64,000 nt of DNA, from NCBI RefSeq assembly GCF_900107695.1, contig NZ_FNQP01000002.1:183341-247340 (forward strand), in the 5' to 3' direction. A program made the position numbers and the translations under genes. This DNA comes from Thiothrix caldifontis. Its GTDB lineage: Bacteria > Pseudomonadota > Gammaproteobacteria > Thiotrichales > Thiotrichaceae. The notes beneath the pieces were generated by a model. The model saw only the letters and a program-made list of their open reading frames with translations, made no database searches and was not told the origin of the DNA. Shown piece by piece: positions 25,388-34,446 of the stretch (positions are counted from its first letter, which is position 1; each line of letters starts with the position of its first letter).

Positions 25388-25744
25388 ATGAATACTGTTT
25401 TGAATGTTGGCATCATGCCCCGCGAACAGTTCCAGCAACGGGTACTGGCGATTGCTGCCGGACGTTACGCACCACAACCGGGTGAACCCAAAATTTGGTT
25501 CAGTTCCATGAAATCCCTAAGTGAAGTGTTGAGCGACAATAATATGCGCCTGCTGAAAATGATTGAGGAAAACCAGCCGGAAACCTTGAAAGACTTGGCG
25601 ACTCTGAGCGGGCGGCAAACCAGCAACCTCAGCCGTACCTTGAAGACGATGGAACGCTACGGCATTGTGGAACTGTGCAAACAGAACCGTTCCGTGCGTC
25701 CGGTGGTGAAGGCTACGGCGTTTAATATCCAGTATGCAATTTGA
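25388..25744 (+). CDS. Winged-helix antitoxin-like protein (TumA/MarR type)
   Basis: A 118-residue protein with a MarR-like winged helix: NMRLLKMIEENQPETLKDLATLSGRQTSNLSRTLKTMERYGIVEL. Proteins of this kind pair with TumE-type toxins and repress the operon. The N-terminal ~45 residues (REQFQQRVLAIAAGRY, then EPKIWFSS) are also typical of this family. The upstream toxin is reduced to a remnant, so it may be an orphan antitoxin able to neutralise related toxins. The stop is 11 bases before the methyltransferase ATG. Confidence 0.65.
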   Translation: MNTVLNVGIMPREQFQQRVLAIAAGRYAPQPGEPKIWFSSMKSLSEVLSDNNMRLLKMIEENQPETLKDLATLSGRQTSNLSRTLKTMERYGIVELCKQNRSVRPVVKATAFNIQYAI

Positions 25745-25755
25745 GTTCTAGAACG

Positions 25756-26766
25756 ATGAAAAGTCAGTATACCTCTATCGAACTGTGTGCCGGAGCAGGC
25801 GGACAGGCACTTGGTTTACACTTAGCAGGTTTTCAGCACCAGCTATTGATGGATATAGATAAACCAGCGTGTCAGACACTCAAACATAACAATGCGTTAT
25901 ATGACTTGGGCTGGGGTCAAATCGTTGAGGGTTGCATAGAAGAGTTTTCTAAATATTCCTCTCATCAATACAAAGGCGTTGATCTTGTTGCAGGCGGCGT
26001 TCCCTGCCCACCCTTTTCAACAGCAGGTAAGCAACTTGGCAAGCAGGATGAGCGGGATTTATTTCCTGCTGCATTAGACATTGTGAAAAATACTCAGCCC
26101 AAAGCAGTCATGTTGGAAAACGTGGCTGGTCTGTTGGATGCAAAATTTGATACTTACCGAGCTGAAATTGAATCCCGATTGGGACGCATGGGTTACAAGG
26201 TTTTCTGGAAATTGCTCAATGCTTGTGATTTTGGTGTACCTCAATTGCGTCCACGAGTCATTCTGGTGGCGTTAAAAGCTGAATTTGCGAGCTACTTTGT
26301 GTGGCCTGATGACAAGATTACTCCCCCGACTGTCGGTGAAGCCTTGTATGACTTGATGGCCTCACAAGGCTGGGAATATGCGGCAGAGTGGAAACAAAAG
26401 GCTAACAAGATTGCCCCAACCTTGGTTGGTGGCTCTAAAAAACACGGAGGGCCTGATCTTGGGCCAACCCGCGCCAGACGTGCATGGCAGGCTTTGCACG
26501 TAAACGGTAATCTAGTCGGGGAACATCCACCAGAAAAGGGCTTTGTCGGCTACAAAAATAAGGTTGGCTACGAATATATGCCGTTATTGACGGTGAGGAT
26601 GGCTGCCAGAATCCAAGGTTTCCCTGATTGGTGGGAGTTTTACGGCAAGAAAACGCCAGCTTATAGACAGGTTGGTAATGCTTTGCCACCACCTGTTGCG
26701 GAAGCGGTTGGCAGACAAATTATTTATGCGCTTGATATGGCGAATAGCAGCCGCTTAGCCGCTTAG
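25756..26766 (+). CDS. DNA (cytosine-5) methyltransferase
   Basis: A 336-residue C5 methyltransferase. Motif I is CAGAGGQALGLHLAGF (residues 11-26), motif IV GGVPCPPFS with the nucleophile C84, motif VI ENVAGL (121-126), motif VIII QLRPR (163-167), and the C-terminal motifs IX/X are in RMAARIQGFPDWWEFY and YRQVGNALPPPVAEAVG. All are intact. The target-recognition region (~185-255) is short and gives no specificity. It is paired with a convergent HNH endonuclease gene, overlapping by four bases, which suggests a type II restriction-modification system. The ATG at 25756 is preferred to a TTG at 25741. Confidence 0.92.
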   Translation: MKSQYTSIELCAGAGGQALGLHLAGFQHQLLMDIDKPACQTLKHNNALYDLGWGQIVEGCIEEFSKYSSHQYKGVDLVAGGVPCPPFSTAGKQLGKQDERDLFPAALDIVKNTQPKAVMLENVAGLLDAKFDTYRAEIESRLGRMGYKVFWKLLNACDFGVPQLRPRVILVALKAEFASYFVWPDDKITPPTVGEALYDLMASQGWEYAAEWKQKANKIAPTLVGGSKKHGGPDLGPTRARRAWQALHVNGNLVGEHPPEKGFVGYKNKVGYEYMPLLTVRMAARIQGFPDWWEFYGKKTPAYRQVGNALPPPVAEAVGRQIIYALDMANSSRLAA

Positions 26767-27440
26767 TTTTCTTCCCGCTTGTCCAGATACTCATTAGCCG
26801 CAGACTCGATGATTTGGTCGAGGCTTTTGCCCGTCCGGTTTGCGTATCCGGTCACTCTTCTCAGGGTTTGTTCACTGATTGCGAACATGGCTCGTACTCC
26901 ATGTTTTTCAGGGAAAGCCCAAGAACAGGTTTGGCAATCCAGTGAACAACCCTCACATGCTCGGCGTTTACCAACATTACAGTTGTTGCACATGGGTTGC
27001 CAATTGTGGAGTTCATTGCCGCCACCACGCGAGAGAGGTACTTTGTGGTCGGCTTGCAAGCCTCTGACACCGGGTTGGAGATACACGCCACAGGTAACGC
27101 AGGTGAAACCATTGTCTTGAAATAGCTTGTTTTTCTGGCTTTGGGTCAAGTATTCACGGTCTTGTGCGTCTGCCAGTTCTGGAGAATGGATGCGCCATGC
27201 GTGACCAGAAAATGCGTCAAGGTAAATCGTTTCAATGTTGCAGCCCAATTGGTCGCGGAGTTCTCTGGTGCGTCGGTCAAAGTATTTCTGACCTGTCAGT
27301 TCCAGTAATTCGGCAGAAGATACCCAAGGTTTCGGGAAACTGTCAGATTCGTTACCCCACAATCGCCGAATGATTTTTTCTTTTACGTCACTGATTTTCT
27401 TGCGATCGTTCAGCAATTGGAGGTATTCGTCTACTTTCAT
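26763..27440 (-). CDS. HNH endonuclease, likely restriction enzyme
   Basis: A 225-residue protein. The HNH domain has zinc cysteines C114/C117 (CVTC) and C151/C154 (CNNC), with D131-H132 (ADHKVPLSRGGG) and N146 in the active site. A further cysteine cluster (CEGCSLDCQTC, about 162-172) may bind another zinc. The N-terminal ~90 residues (SSAELLELTGQKYFDRRTREL) probably read DNA. Beside a C5 methyltransferase, a restriction role is the simplest reading. Confidence 0.8.
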   Translation of the reverse strand: MKVDEYLQLLNDRKKISDVKEKIIRRLWGNESDSFPKPWVSSAELLELTGQKYFDRRTRELRDQLGCNIETIYLDAFSGHAWRIHSPELADAQDREYLTQSQKNKLFQDNGFTCVTCGVYLQPGVRGLQADHKVPLSRGGGNELHNWQPMCNNCNVGKRRACEGCSLDCQTCSWAFPEKHGVRAMFAISEQTLRRVTGYANRTGKSLDQIIESAANEYLDKREEN

Positions 27441-27500
27441 AACAGCCCCGATGAATTGTTGTTAGGGCGATAATACTATGCTTGCTGGATGATTAGCCAT

Positions 27501-29801
27501 CTACCGTCCTCGTTGCTTGGGCGGGCTGGTCGGTTTCGGTTTGCTGCCAAAATTTGCCCGTGGCTTCGGCGGCAACCCCGTATGCTGTGTCAACATCTTC
27601 CCACCCTGCGGCTTACCCGCATTCGGTTTGCCTGTCGGGGCGGCGGCTTTTCCGGTACGCTTCTGATGCTCCCCACCTTTATTCTTGCGCCGATGCGCCT
27701 CATACACCAACTGTTCCTCGCCCGCTTTGTAATGCGGGATCAACTGGTTCTCGCCATCGCCAATCAGTTCCTGCCGCCCCATCGCCGCTATCGCTTTGCG
27801 CAGCAGCGGCCAGTTTTTCGGGTCGTGCCAGCGCAAAAACGCTTTGTGAAGCTTGCGCTGTTCCGGTGATTTCGCGGTGGCGACTTTTTCGCTTTTGTAG
27901 GTGACTTTGTGCAGCGGGTTTTTGTCGGTGTGGTACATGGTGGTGGCGGAGGCCATCGGTGAGGGGTAAAACGCTTGCACTTGGTCGGCGCGGAAGCCGT
28001 TTTTCTTCAGCCACAGCGCGAGGTTGAGCATGTCTTCGTCGGATGTGCCGGGGTGGGCGGCGATGAAATACGGGATCAAATATTGTTCTTTGCCCGCTTC
28101 CTTGGTGTATTTCTCGAACAGGCGTTTGAATTCGTCATACGCGCCGATGCCCGGTTTCATCATTTTGGACAGGGGGCCGGATTCGGTGTGTTCCGGTGCG
28201 ATTTTTAAATAGCCGCCGACGTGGTGCGTCACCAATTCTTTGACGTATTCGGGGTCTTTGATGGCAAGGTCATAGCGCACCCCTGAGCCGATCAGGATTT
28301 TCTTGATACCGGGCAGGGTACGCGCTTCGCGGTACAATTCCTTCAAGGCGGCGTGGTCGGTGTTGAGGTTGTGGCACACATCGGGGTAGACGCACGCGGG
28401 TTTGCGGCACGCGGCTTCGATCTTCGGATCTTTGCAGGCTAGGCGGTACATATTCGCGGTGGGGCCGCCAAGGTCGGAAATCACCCCGGTAAATCCCGGT
28501 ACTTTGTCGCGGATTTCTTCGACTTCGCGGATGATGGATTCTTTGGAACGGCTTTGGATAATGCGCCCTTCGTGTTCGGTAATCGAGCAGAAGGTGCAGC
28601 CGCCAAAGCAGCCGCGCATGATGTTCACCGAGAAACGGATCATGTCATAGGCGGGGATTTTTACGCCGTTATAGGACGGGTGCGGCAAGCGGGCGTAGGG
28701 CAGCCCGAACACGAAATCCATTTCCGGCGTGGTCAGCGGAATCGGTGGCGGGTTCAGCCACACGTCGATATTGCCGTGTTTTTGCACCAAGGCGCGGGCG
28801 TTGCCGGGGTTGGTTTCCAAGTGCAGCACGCGGTTGGCGTGGGCGTACAAGGCTTTGTCTTTGCTGACTTTTTCGTAAGAAGGCAGGCGGATCACGGTGG
28901 TGTCGCGGTCTAAACGGGCGCGGGGGTGGAAGATCAGCTTGTGTTCGTCGGGGCGTTTGCTGCGCGGGTCTTCGTATTCAAACCATTGCACATTGCGCTT
29001 TTCGACTTCGCATTCGCTCATCTCGGTGGTGTTGAGGTAGGGGTTGATAATGCGGTCGATTTTGCCCGGTTGGTCGATGCGGCTGGAGTCGATTTCCATC
29101 CAGCCCGGCGGAGTGTCGCGGCGGATGAAGGCGGTGCCGCGCACGTCGGTGATGCTGGAAACGGGTTCGCCGGAAGCGATGCGGTGTGCGACTTCGACCA
29201 CGGCGCGTTCGGCATTGCCGTACAGCAATAGGTCGGCGGCAGCATCCAGCAAGATCGACTTGCGCACGGTTTCTTGCCAGTAATCGAAGTGTGCAATGCG
29301 CCGCAACGAGGCTTCGATCCCGCCGATAATGATCGGCACGTCGGGGTAGGCTTCGCGGCAGCGGTGCGTATACACCAGCGTGGCACGGTCGGGGCGTTTG
29401 CCTGCCAGCCCACCGGGGGTGTAAGCGTCGTCGGAGCGCGTTTTGCGGTCGGCGGTGTAGCGGTTGATCATCGAGTCCATATTGCCCGCCGCCACGCCGA
29501 AGAACAGGTTGGGTGCGCCCAGTGCCATGAACGGGTCTTTGGAATGCCAGTCCGGTTGCGCAATGATGCCGACGCGGAAACCTTGCGCTTCCAGCACCCG
29601 CCCGATCACCGCCATGCCGAACGAAGGGTGGTCTACGTAAGCATCGCCGGTGACGATAATAATGTCGCAGGAATCCCAGCCCAGCGCGTCCATTTCCGCA
29701 CGACTGGTGGGGAGATACGGCGAGGTATCGTAGCATTCCGCCCAGTATTTGGGGTGGTCGAACAGGGCGACAGGCACGTGGGGATTGGCGTTGGGCAGCA
29801 T
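27501..29801 (-). CDS. ygiQ: YgiQ-family radical SAM protein
   Basis: A 766-residue radical SAM protein. The N-terminal part has the family's [20 protein letters not shown] and [20 protein letters not shown], and the iron-sulfur motif is CFGGCTFC (about two thirds into the protein's first 400 residues). The C-terminus is a basic, low-complexity tail ([24 protein letters not shown]). The reaction is not known. It is transcribed alone from the minus strand, divergent from the RlaP-like gene. Confidence 0.92.
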   Translation of the reverse strand: MLPNANPHVPVALFDHPKYWAECYDTSPYLPTSRAEMDALGWDSCDIIIVTGDAYVDHPSFGMAVIGRVLEAQGFRVGIIAQPDWHSKDPFMALGAPNLFFGVAAGNMDSMINRYTADRKTRSDDAYTPGGLAGKRPDRATLVYTHRCREAYPDVPIIIGGIEASLRRIAHFDYWQETVRKSILLDAAADLLLYGNAERAVVEVAHRIASGEPVSSITDVRGTAFIRRDTPPGWMEIDSSRIDQPGKIDRIINPYLNTTEMSECEVEKRNVQWFEYEDPRSKRPDEHKLIFHPRARLDRDTTVIRLPSYEKVSKDKALYAHANRVLHLETNPGNARALVQKHGNIDVWLNPPPIPLTTPEMDFVFGLPYARLPHPSYNGVKIPAYDMIRFSVNIMRGCFGGCTFCSITEHEGRIIQSRSKESIIREVEEIRDKVPGFTGVISDLGGPTANMYRLACKDPKIEAACRKPACVYPDVCHNLNTDHAALKELYREARTLPGIKKILIGSGVRYDLAIKDPEYVKELVTHHVGGYLKIAPEHTESGPLSKMMKPGIGAYDEFKRLFEKYTKEAGKEQYLIPYFIAAHPGTSDEDMLNLALWLKKNGFRADQVQAFYPSPMASATTMYHTDKNPLHKVTYKSEKVATAKSPEQRKLHKAFLRWHDPKNWPLLRKAIAAMGRQELIGDGENQLIPHYKAGEEQLVYEAHRRKNKGGEHQKRTGKAAAPTGKPNAGKPQGGKMLTQHTGLPPKPRANFGSKPKPTSPPKQRGR

Positions 29802-29955
29802 GGGGGCGGTTTCGGTCAGGGTAAAAGCGGATATTCTAACGCAGTTTGTGCGGTGCGTGTGGTTTGCTTATTGTTGGTGTGGAGTAAACAACTTACGTTT
29901 GGCTTTGGTACACTTCAGTACGATAAATTTTCCAGAAAAATAAGATGAAACAACC

Positions 29956-30888
29956 ATGAGCAGCCACATCCAGTCACTCCAGCACAAAAAACTCTTGCCC
30001 AGCCCGCCGGATTTTCTCAGCAGTGCCGTGCAGTACGAAGTCATCATGGGTTCGGTGGCGTATGGGGTCAGCAACGACAGTTCGGATATGGACATCTACG
30101 CTTTTGCGATTCCGCCCAAGACCATGATGTTTCCGCATTTGCGCGGCGAAATTCCGGGTTTTGATAACTACTCGGTGCAATTCGAGCAGTACCAGCAGCA
30201 CCATATCCGCGATGCGGCGGCGTTGGGTGGCAAGGGGCGGGTGTATGACGTGACGGTGTTTGCGATTGCCAAGTATTTTCGCCTGCTGGCTGACAATAAC
30301 CCCAACATTATCGACAGCCTGTATGTGCCGGAAAATTGCGTGCTGTATGCCTCGCCCATCGGCAAGTTGGTGCGCGAGCGGCGGCAATTGTTTCTGCACA
30401 AGGGTTGCTGGGCAAAGTTCAAGGGGTATGCCTACGGGCAGATGCACAAAATCCGTACCAAACAGCCGGAGGGCAAGCGCAAGGAATTGACGGAGCAATT
30501 CGGTTATGACGTGAAATTTGCCTACCATGTGGTGCGCCTGCTGGGCGAGGTTGAGCAATTGCTGATGCATCAGGACATGGATTTGCAGCGCGATGCCGAA
30601 CAGATGAAAGCGATCCGCCGGGGTGAATGGACGCTGCCGCAACTGGAGGATTACTTTGCCCGCAAGGAAGCCGATCTGGAACGAGTGTATCTCGCCAGCC
30701 GCTTGCCGGATGCGCCGGATACGGATGCCATCCGCCAATTGCTGACGGATTGTCTGGAACAGCATTTCGGCTCGATCAGCGAGGCGGTGAGCCGTCCGCA
30801 CACGGCTGAGCGGGCGTTGGATGAGATTCAGCAGGTGTTGCAGTCATACCGTAACGCGATTATTTCTTCGGCTTCGGCAAAGTCTTGA
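29956..30888 (+). CDS. RlaP-like nucleotidyltransferase
   Basis: A 310-residue protein of the PF10127/RlaP family, polymerase-beta-like nucleotidyltransferases linked to RNA repair. The active-site region is MGSVAYGVSNDSSDMDIYAF with the GS and DxD motif; KGYAYGQMHKI, QFGYDVKFAYHVVRLLGEVEQLL and AIRRGEWTLPQLEDYF follow as in relatives. RNA ligase and Pnkp/Hen1 genes that often accompany it are absent. Its 3' end overlaps the convergent RhuM gene by 29 bases, at the edge of a defence-like operon. Confidence 0.8.
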   Translation: MSSHIQSLQHKKLLPSPPDFLSSAVQYEVIMGSVAYGVSNDSSDMDIYAFAIPPKTMMFPHLRGEIPGFDNYSVQFEQYQQHHIRDAAALGGKGRVYDVTVFAIAKYFRLLADNNPNIIDSLYVPENCVLYASPIGKLVRERRQLFLHKGCWAKFKGYAYGQMHKIRTKQPEGKRKELTEQFGYDVKFAYHVVRLLGEVEQLLMHQDMDLQRDAEQMKAIRRGEWTLPQLEDYFARKEADLERVYLASRLPDAPDTDAIRQLLTDCLEQHFGSISEAVSRPHTAERALDEIQQVLQSYRNAIISSASAKS

Positions 30889-31861
30889 TGGCTGTTTCAA
30901 AGTCCTGATCAACCGGCTGGGCTTCAGCCAAACGCGCTTGCCGGTATTTTTCATACTCCTGTTCGGCTTTTTGCAGTGCCTGTTTGTGGGAAATTGTCCC
31001 GGCATGATCCAGCAGTTCGCGCCCGGTCAGGCGCAGGAAATCATCCAGCCGTGCTGCCCAATCCTTCATATACATGGGGGTACGGTTGAGTGCCTGTAAT
31101 TCGGCGAGTTCGAGGTAGGCGGTGACGATGCGGTTTAACACATCCAGCTCGTCGGGATTCAGGTAATTTTTGGCAATGGTCGTTTCCGCCTTGGTGGGCT
31201 TTTGACCTGTCCACGTGGTCATTCCCATATTGGGCTGGTCGGCATTGGCGCGGGTGTGGATGATTTCGGCGGCGGTGTGTCCGTGCGCTGCCCAGTGCAT
31301 CTTGTTTTGCACGCTGGCGAAAAACTGTTGGGAAACCTCGGTTTTCGGGTCGTAATCAATGCTGGTGGCGTAAATGTCCAGCACCTTGCGCCAGAATACG
31401 CGCTCGGCGGAACGGATGTCGCGGATGCGGGCAAGCAATTCGTCGAAATAGTTGCCACCGCCGCCGCGTTTGAGGCGTTCGTCGTCCAATGTGAAACCCT
31501 TGACCAGATATTCGCGCAGGCGTTGGGTTGCCCAAATGCGGAACTGGGTTCCCCGGTGGGATTTTACCCGATAGCCGACGGAGATGATTACGTCGAGGTT
31601 GAAGTGTTCCACCTGATAGGTTTTGCCGTCGGCGGCAGTTGTTGCAAAATTTGCAATAACTGAATCCCGCACCAGCTCGCCTTCTGCAAAGACGTTGCGG
31701 ATGTGGCGGGAAATCACCGACTTGTCGCGCTGGAACAGGTCGCTCATGTCGGTGAGGGAAAGCCACACGGTTTCGTCTTGCAGGCGGACTTCGAGGCGGG
31801 TTTGTCCGTCGGGGGTTTGGTAGAGGAGGAAGTCAGTATTTTTAGACTTATCTGTCTTCAT
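30860..31861 (-). CDS. RhuM-family protein
   Basis: A 333-residue protein of the RhuM family, first named from Salmonella pathogenicity island 3. The N-terminus has an ANT-like DNA-binding part (LSLTDMSDLFQRDKSVISRHIRNVF), then EHFNLDVIISVGYRVKSHRGTQFRIWATQRLREYL, which is characteristic. The C-terminal half is helical. The biochemical function is unknown; such genes occur in accessory and restriction islands. It begins three bases after the stop of the first TIR gene, so it is the last gene of a WYL-TIR-TIR-RhuM operon. Confidence 0.85.
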   Translation of the reverse strand: MKTDKSKNTDFLLYQTPDGQTRLEVRLQDETVWLSLTDMSDLFQRDKSVISRHIRNVFAEGELVRDSVIANFATTAADGKTYQVEHFNLDVIISVGYRVKSHRGTQFRIWATQRLREYLVKGFTLDDERLKRGGGGNYFDELLARIRDIRSAERVFWRKVLDIYATSIDYDPKTEVSQQFFASVQNKMHWAAHGHTAAEIIHTRANADQPNMGMTTWTGQKPTKAETTIAKNYLNPDELDVLNRIVTAYLELAELQALNRTPMYMKDWAARLDDFLRLTGRELLDHAGTISHKQALQKAEQEYEKYRQARLAEAQPVDQDFETAIKTLPKPKK

Positions 31862-31864
31862 AAT

Positions 31865-32443
31865 TTACTGTCTCTCGCTTGGCTCATAACCATCGAGCCA
31901 TGAATCAAAATTAACGTAACATGATTCACTCCATCGAACCCACAATCTACGTTTACCCGTAGTATCATCAGCAACATCAATATATGGGTATATCCCTAGA
32001 TACTCTTGTCCCTCATAAGAAGACGTTGGTGAGTACGCGATAGGAAGAATTGCAGACCTTTTATTGTCTCCATCTTTGAAGCCAAGCTCCCATGGCATCC
32101 ATTTTGATGTACTAGCTGACGAAGTTGTCGAATAAAATAGACATCGGCTTGCTTTCATCCTGATTTTTAGCTTACTCGCTGTTTGCTTAGAAACCTGAGA
32201 GCGATCAAGATAGGGATCATCTCTCCAATCAAGATAAACCGTATAGCCTAAATCTTCTAATAATAAGGTAATGCCAAGTATAATTTCACGATCTGTGTAA
32301 GCATGTGACATAAATATATCATGCTTTTCAATGTGCAAGCTTTTATATGTTTTTTCTCTTAACAACTCATAAGTGTTCTTTCCATAAGCACGCTCTGCAA
32401 TTTTTGCGCGATTGCGTGCATTTGCCTCTGTGAATAAAATCAT
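31865..32443 (-). CDS. TIR-domain protein
   Basis: A 192-residue protein whose TIR domain starts near residue 41 (HDIFMSHAYTDREIILGITLLLEDLGYTVYLDW). SKWMPWELGFKDG carries E119 as the likely catalytic glutamate of an NAD-processing TIR. The ~40 residues before it are basic and helical. The gene is distinctly AT-rich compared with its neighbours, as is the next one upstream. It overlaps that gene by one base (TAATG). A role in phage defence, perhaps as a nucleotide-making sensor, is inferred from its family. Confidence 0.8.
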   Translation of the reverse strand: MILFTEANARNRAKIAERAYGKNTYELLREKTYKSLHIEKHDIFMSHAYTDREIILGITLLLEDLGYTVYLDWRDDPYLDRSQVSKQTASKLKIRMKASRCLFYSTTSSASTSKWMPWELGFKDGDNKRSAILPIAYSPTSSYEGQEYLGIYPYIDVADDTTGKRRLWVRWSESCYVNFDSWLDGYEPSERQ

Positions 32444-33015
32444 TATATTATCCAGTGTTCAAAATTCACATAACCATTATCATGAACCCAATCATAAACG
32501 GGAAACCAGTGAGATAACGGAAAATGCTGCCCACATTCACGCTGCGGCATCTGATTTATATCAAAGCCATTTAAATCAGTATAATAATGCCACTGCCCTC
32601 CTGTCCAAATAGTAGGTTTTACTCTTCGACCATTCTGAGAAATTTCAAGGCCCAAATAATCAAAAGGGTTAGGCCCTTGCCATTTGGTTTGTTTATTTTT
32701 GCAAGAAATATTGTTAATATGAATGCCTAAAATTTTATTTCCACATTCAATGCTTTTAATGATTTCATATTGAACCCATCGGCGACTATATGTATCTGAT
32801 CCAATTAATACAGCAGTGACAGAGGTGTTATTGAGTCCGCCATTTATCAGTCTTTTTAGCGCAATATCTCCTTGTTTTTTAGCAGACTCCCATAAGGATG
32901 CATCAAAATACCCTCCATTTCCATACTTGAGAATATTATGATTCCTGACTATATTTGCTCTAAAGTCAATAACATCCTGATAATGAAAGCTGAAAAATAC
33001 TCGCTTAGCCATCAT
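32443..33015 (-). CDS. TIR-like protein of the MTH538/ThsB type
   Basis: A 190-residue protein resembling PF08937 (TIR-like, the fold of Thoeris ThsB): MAKRVFFSFHYQDVIDFRANIVRNHNIL at the start, FDASLWESAKKQGD, then TAVLIGSDTYSRRWVQYEI with a glutamate near residue 84. The last third (NPFDYLGLEISQNGR to VNFEHWII) is an extension not usual in ThsB. No SIR2- or Macro-TM effector (ThsA) gene lies next to it, so this is not a classical Thoeris pair. It is coupled to the second TIR gene downstream and AT-rich. Confidence 0.78.
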   Translation of the reverse strand: MMAKRVFFSFHYQDVIDFRANIVRNHNILKYGNGGYFDASLWESAKKQGDIALKRLINGGLNNTSVTAVLIGSDTYSRRWVQYEIIKSIECGNKILGIHINNISCKNKQTKWQGPNPFDYLGLEISQNGRRVKPTIWTGGQWHYYTDLNGFDINQMPQRECGQHFPLSHWFPVYDWVHDNGYVNFEHWII

Positions 33016-33047
33016 GCCTCCTATTTACCAATTGTTTTCCCATATTT

Positions 33048-33959
33048 TCACCTTTCTAAGTACTCATATCCCAACGCCAGCATCGCATTCTTCACCCCAT
33101 ACAACGCCAACACATCCCGCAACCACAACCGACACCCTTGCTCTTTAACACTATGATCCGCAGAGCAATCCACCTGCCATTGCCGCAGCACATACCCCGC
33201 CATCGCCGCCCGCAGTTTCAGATGCAGCACACCATCAACCATGCCGTAGTCGCGTTCGGTGATTTCGGGATGCTCACGGTCAGGGTGCGGCACGATGTCG
33301 AGTTCGACAATGCGATTCCACTGGATGTCTTGCGCGGGGAGTTCGTGTTTGGCGGGGTTATCATCCAGCAGTTCGGTGGATTCCATGCGCGTAAACACAA
33401 AGTCGCGGAATTCCCCGGATTTACGGTCAAAAGCGCGGACGTGCCAGCGCAGCCCGTCATTTGCCAGTGCGAACGGCACAATTTCCCGCTCTGACATCCC
33501 GCTGGAATGCGAGAAATAACGCATCCGCACCGCTTTACGCTGATAAATTGCCCGCGTCACAGGCGCAAGGATGCCAACTACAGGGCGGTTCAACATCGGC
33601 GGCAGTTCACACGCCAAAAACGCATCCTGCATCTGGCTGATGCCATCGCCAAACCCTTGCGACAACATCATCAACACCCGCTCAACATTGTGCGCAAACG
33701 CAGGCCGAAAGCCACCGCCCAGCACATACGCCTTGCTGCTGCCATCCAGACTGAGGTTATCGGGGCAAAGCTCGCGGTATTGCGCAAAATCGCGGGTCGC
33801 GGCAGCGGGGGCAATGCCAAAGCGATCCATCAAATCCTGACGGCGCACATCCCCCAGAAAGAACAAGCGGAACTCAATGTACGCCAGCCGTTCGCGCTGC
33901 GGCAGACTCAAGGAGGCGAGTGTATCGGAAGAGGTTGTCATAGTATCGGTTTGTTTCAT
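33048..33959 (-). CDS. WYL-domain transcriptional regulator (CapW/BrxR-like)
   Basis: A 303-residue protein. A winged helix at the N-terminus (LAYIEFRLFFLGDVRRQDLMDRFGIAPAAATRDF) is followed by a WYL domain (AVRMRYFSHSSGMSEREIVPFALANDGLRWHVRAFD) and a C-terminal WCX-like part. The architecture matches CapW/BrxR regulators that control defence operons and are released by a ligand. It is the first gene of the operon with the two TIR genes, 32 bases before them. ATG 33959 is chosen; an earlier start at 33998 is less likely. Binding sites were not identified. Confidence 0.85.
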   Translation of the reverse strand: MKQTDTMTTSSDTLASLSLPQRERLAYIEFRLFFLGDVRRQDLMDRFGIAPAAATRDFAQYRELCPDNLSLDGSSKAYVLGGGFRPAFAHNVERVLMMLSQGFGDGISQMQDAFLACELPPMLNRPVVGILAPVTRAIYQRKAVRMRYFSHSSGMSEREIVPFALANDGLRWHVRAFDRKSGEFRDFVFTRMESTELLDDNPAKHELPAQDIQWNRIVELDIVPHPDREHPEITERDYGMVDGVLHLKLRAAMAGYVLRQWQVDCSADHSVKEQGCRLWLRDVLALYGVKNAMLALGYEYLER

Positions 33960-34051
33960 AGCGCATATTATGATCGTTACTATTTTTGAATTCAACAAAA
34001 TAGGCTACCATACATAACCAATATGATGATGAAATGATACGGAGATAAGCC

Positions 34052-34444
34052 ATGAAAAAGGAATTGGTTCACACAGCCCAAGAACGTTATTCAGATGCAG
34101 GCGATACCGCCCTGTTCGGCAAACCCACGCAATCCATGAAAGCCCAATGGAATGTGCCTGACAATCGTCCGCTGGCGGATTTCGCCCCGACCATCATTCT
34201 CAAAGCCAAAGACTTCGCCACGGAAATCACCATTTTCAACGCCCGCGAACACAAAATGAAAACAGAAGCCGCCATTTCCAGCGAACACATCACCAACAAT
34301 CAAGCAGTGCGTAAAACACTGCTGGAACGCGGCATTCGACCAGAAAGCCTGCCACCTGCCGAAGATGTGAAAAAAGTAGAGCGTCGTTTGGCATCCGAAG
34401 AGAAAAAAGTGTTGCGGAAACCAGATGTGCTGGATAAGGAATAA
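34052..34444 (+). CDS. DinD-type protein lacking its N-terminal domain
   Basis: A 130-residue protein. Residues ~17-130 match the C-terminal part of damage-inducible DinD-like proteins: ALFGKPTQSMKAQWNVPDNRPLADFAPTIILKAKDF, then EHITNNQAVRKTLLERGI and DVKKVERRLASEEKK. Full-length relatives are around 280 residues with a BRO/ANT domain first. Here the family's start MKKELV is kept, then about 150 residues appear to be missing, with the frame preserved. A good ACGGAG lies before the ATG. It may be a functional small derivative or a decayed gene. Confidence 0.6.
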   Translation: MKKELVHTAQERYSDAGDTALFGKPTQSMKAQWNVPDNRPLADFAPTIILKAKDFATEITIFNAREHKMKTEAAISSEHITNNQAVRKTLLERGIRPESLPPAEDVKKVERRLASEEKKVLRKPDVLDKE

Positions 34445-34446
34445 GT

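Noticed and set aside
31865-33015. Calling the TIR pair a Thoeris system
   Set aside because: Neither a SIR2-SLOG nor a Macro-TM ThsA gene is adjacent, so only the ThsB-like fold supports it.
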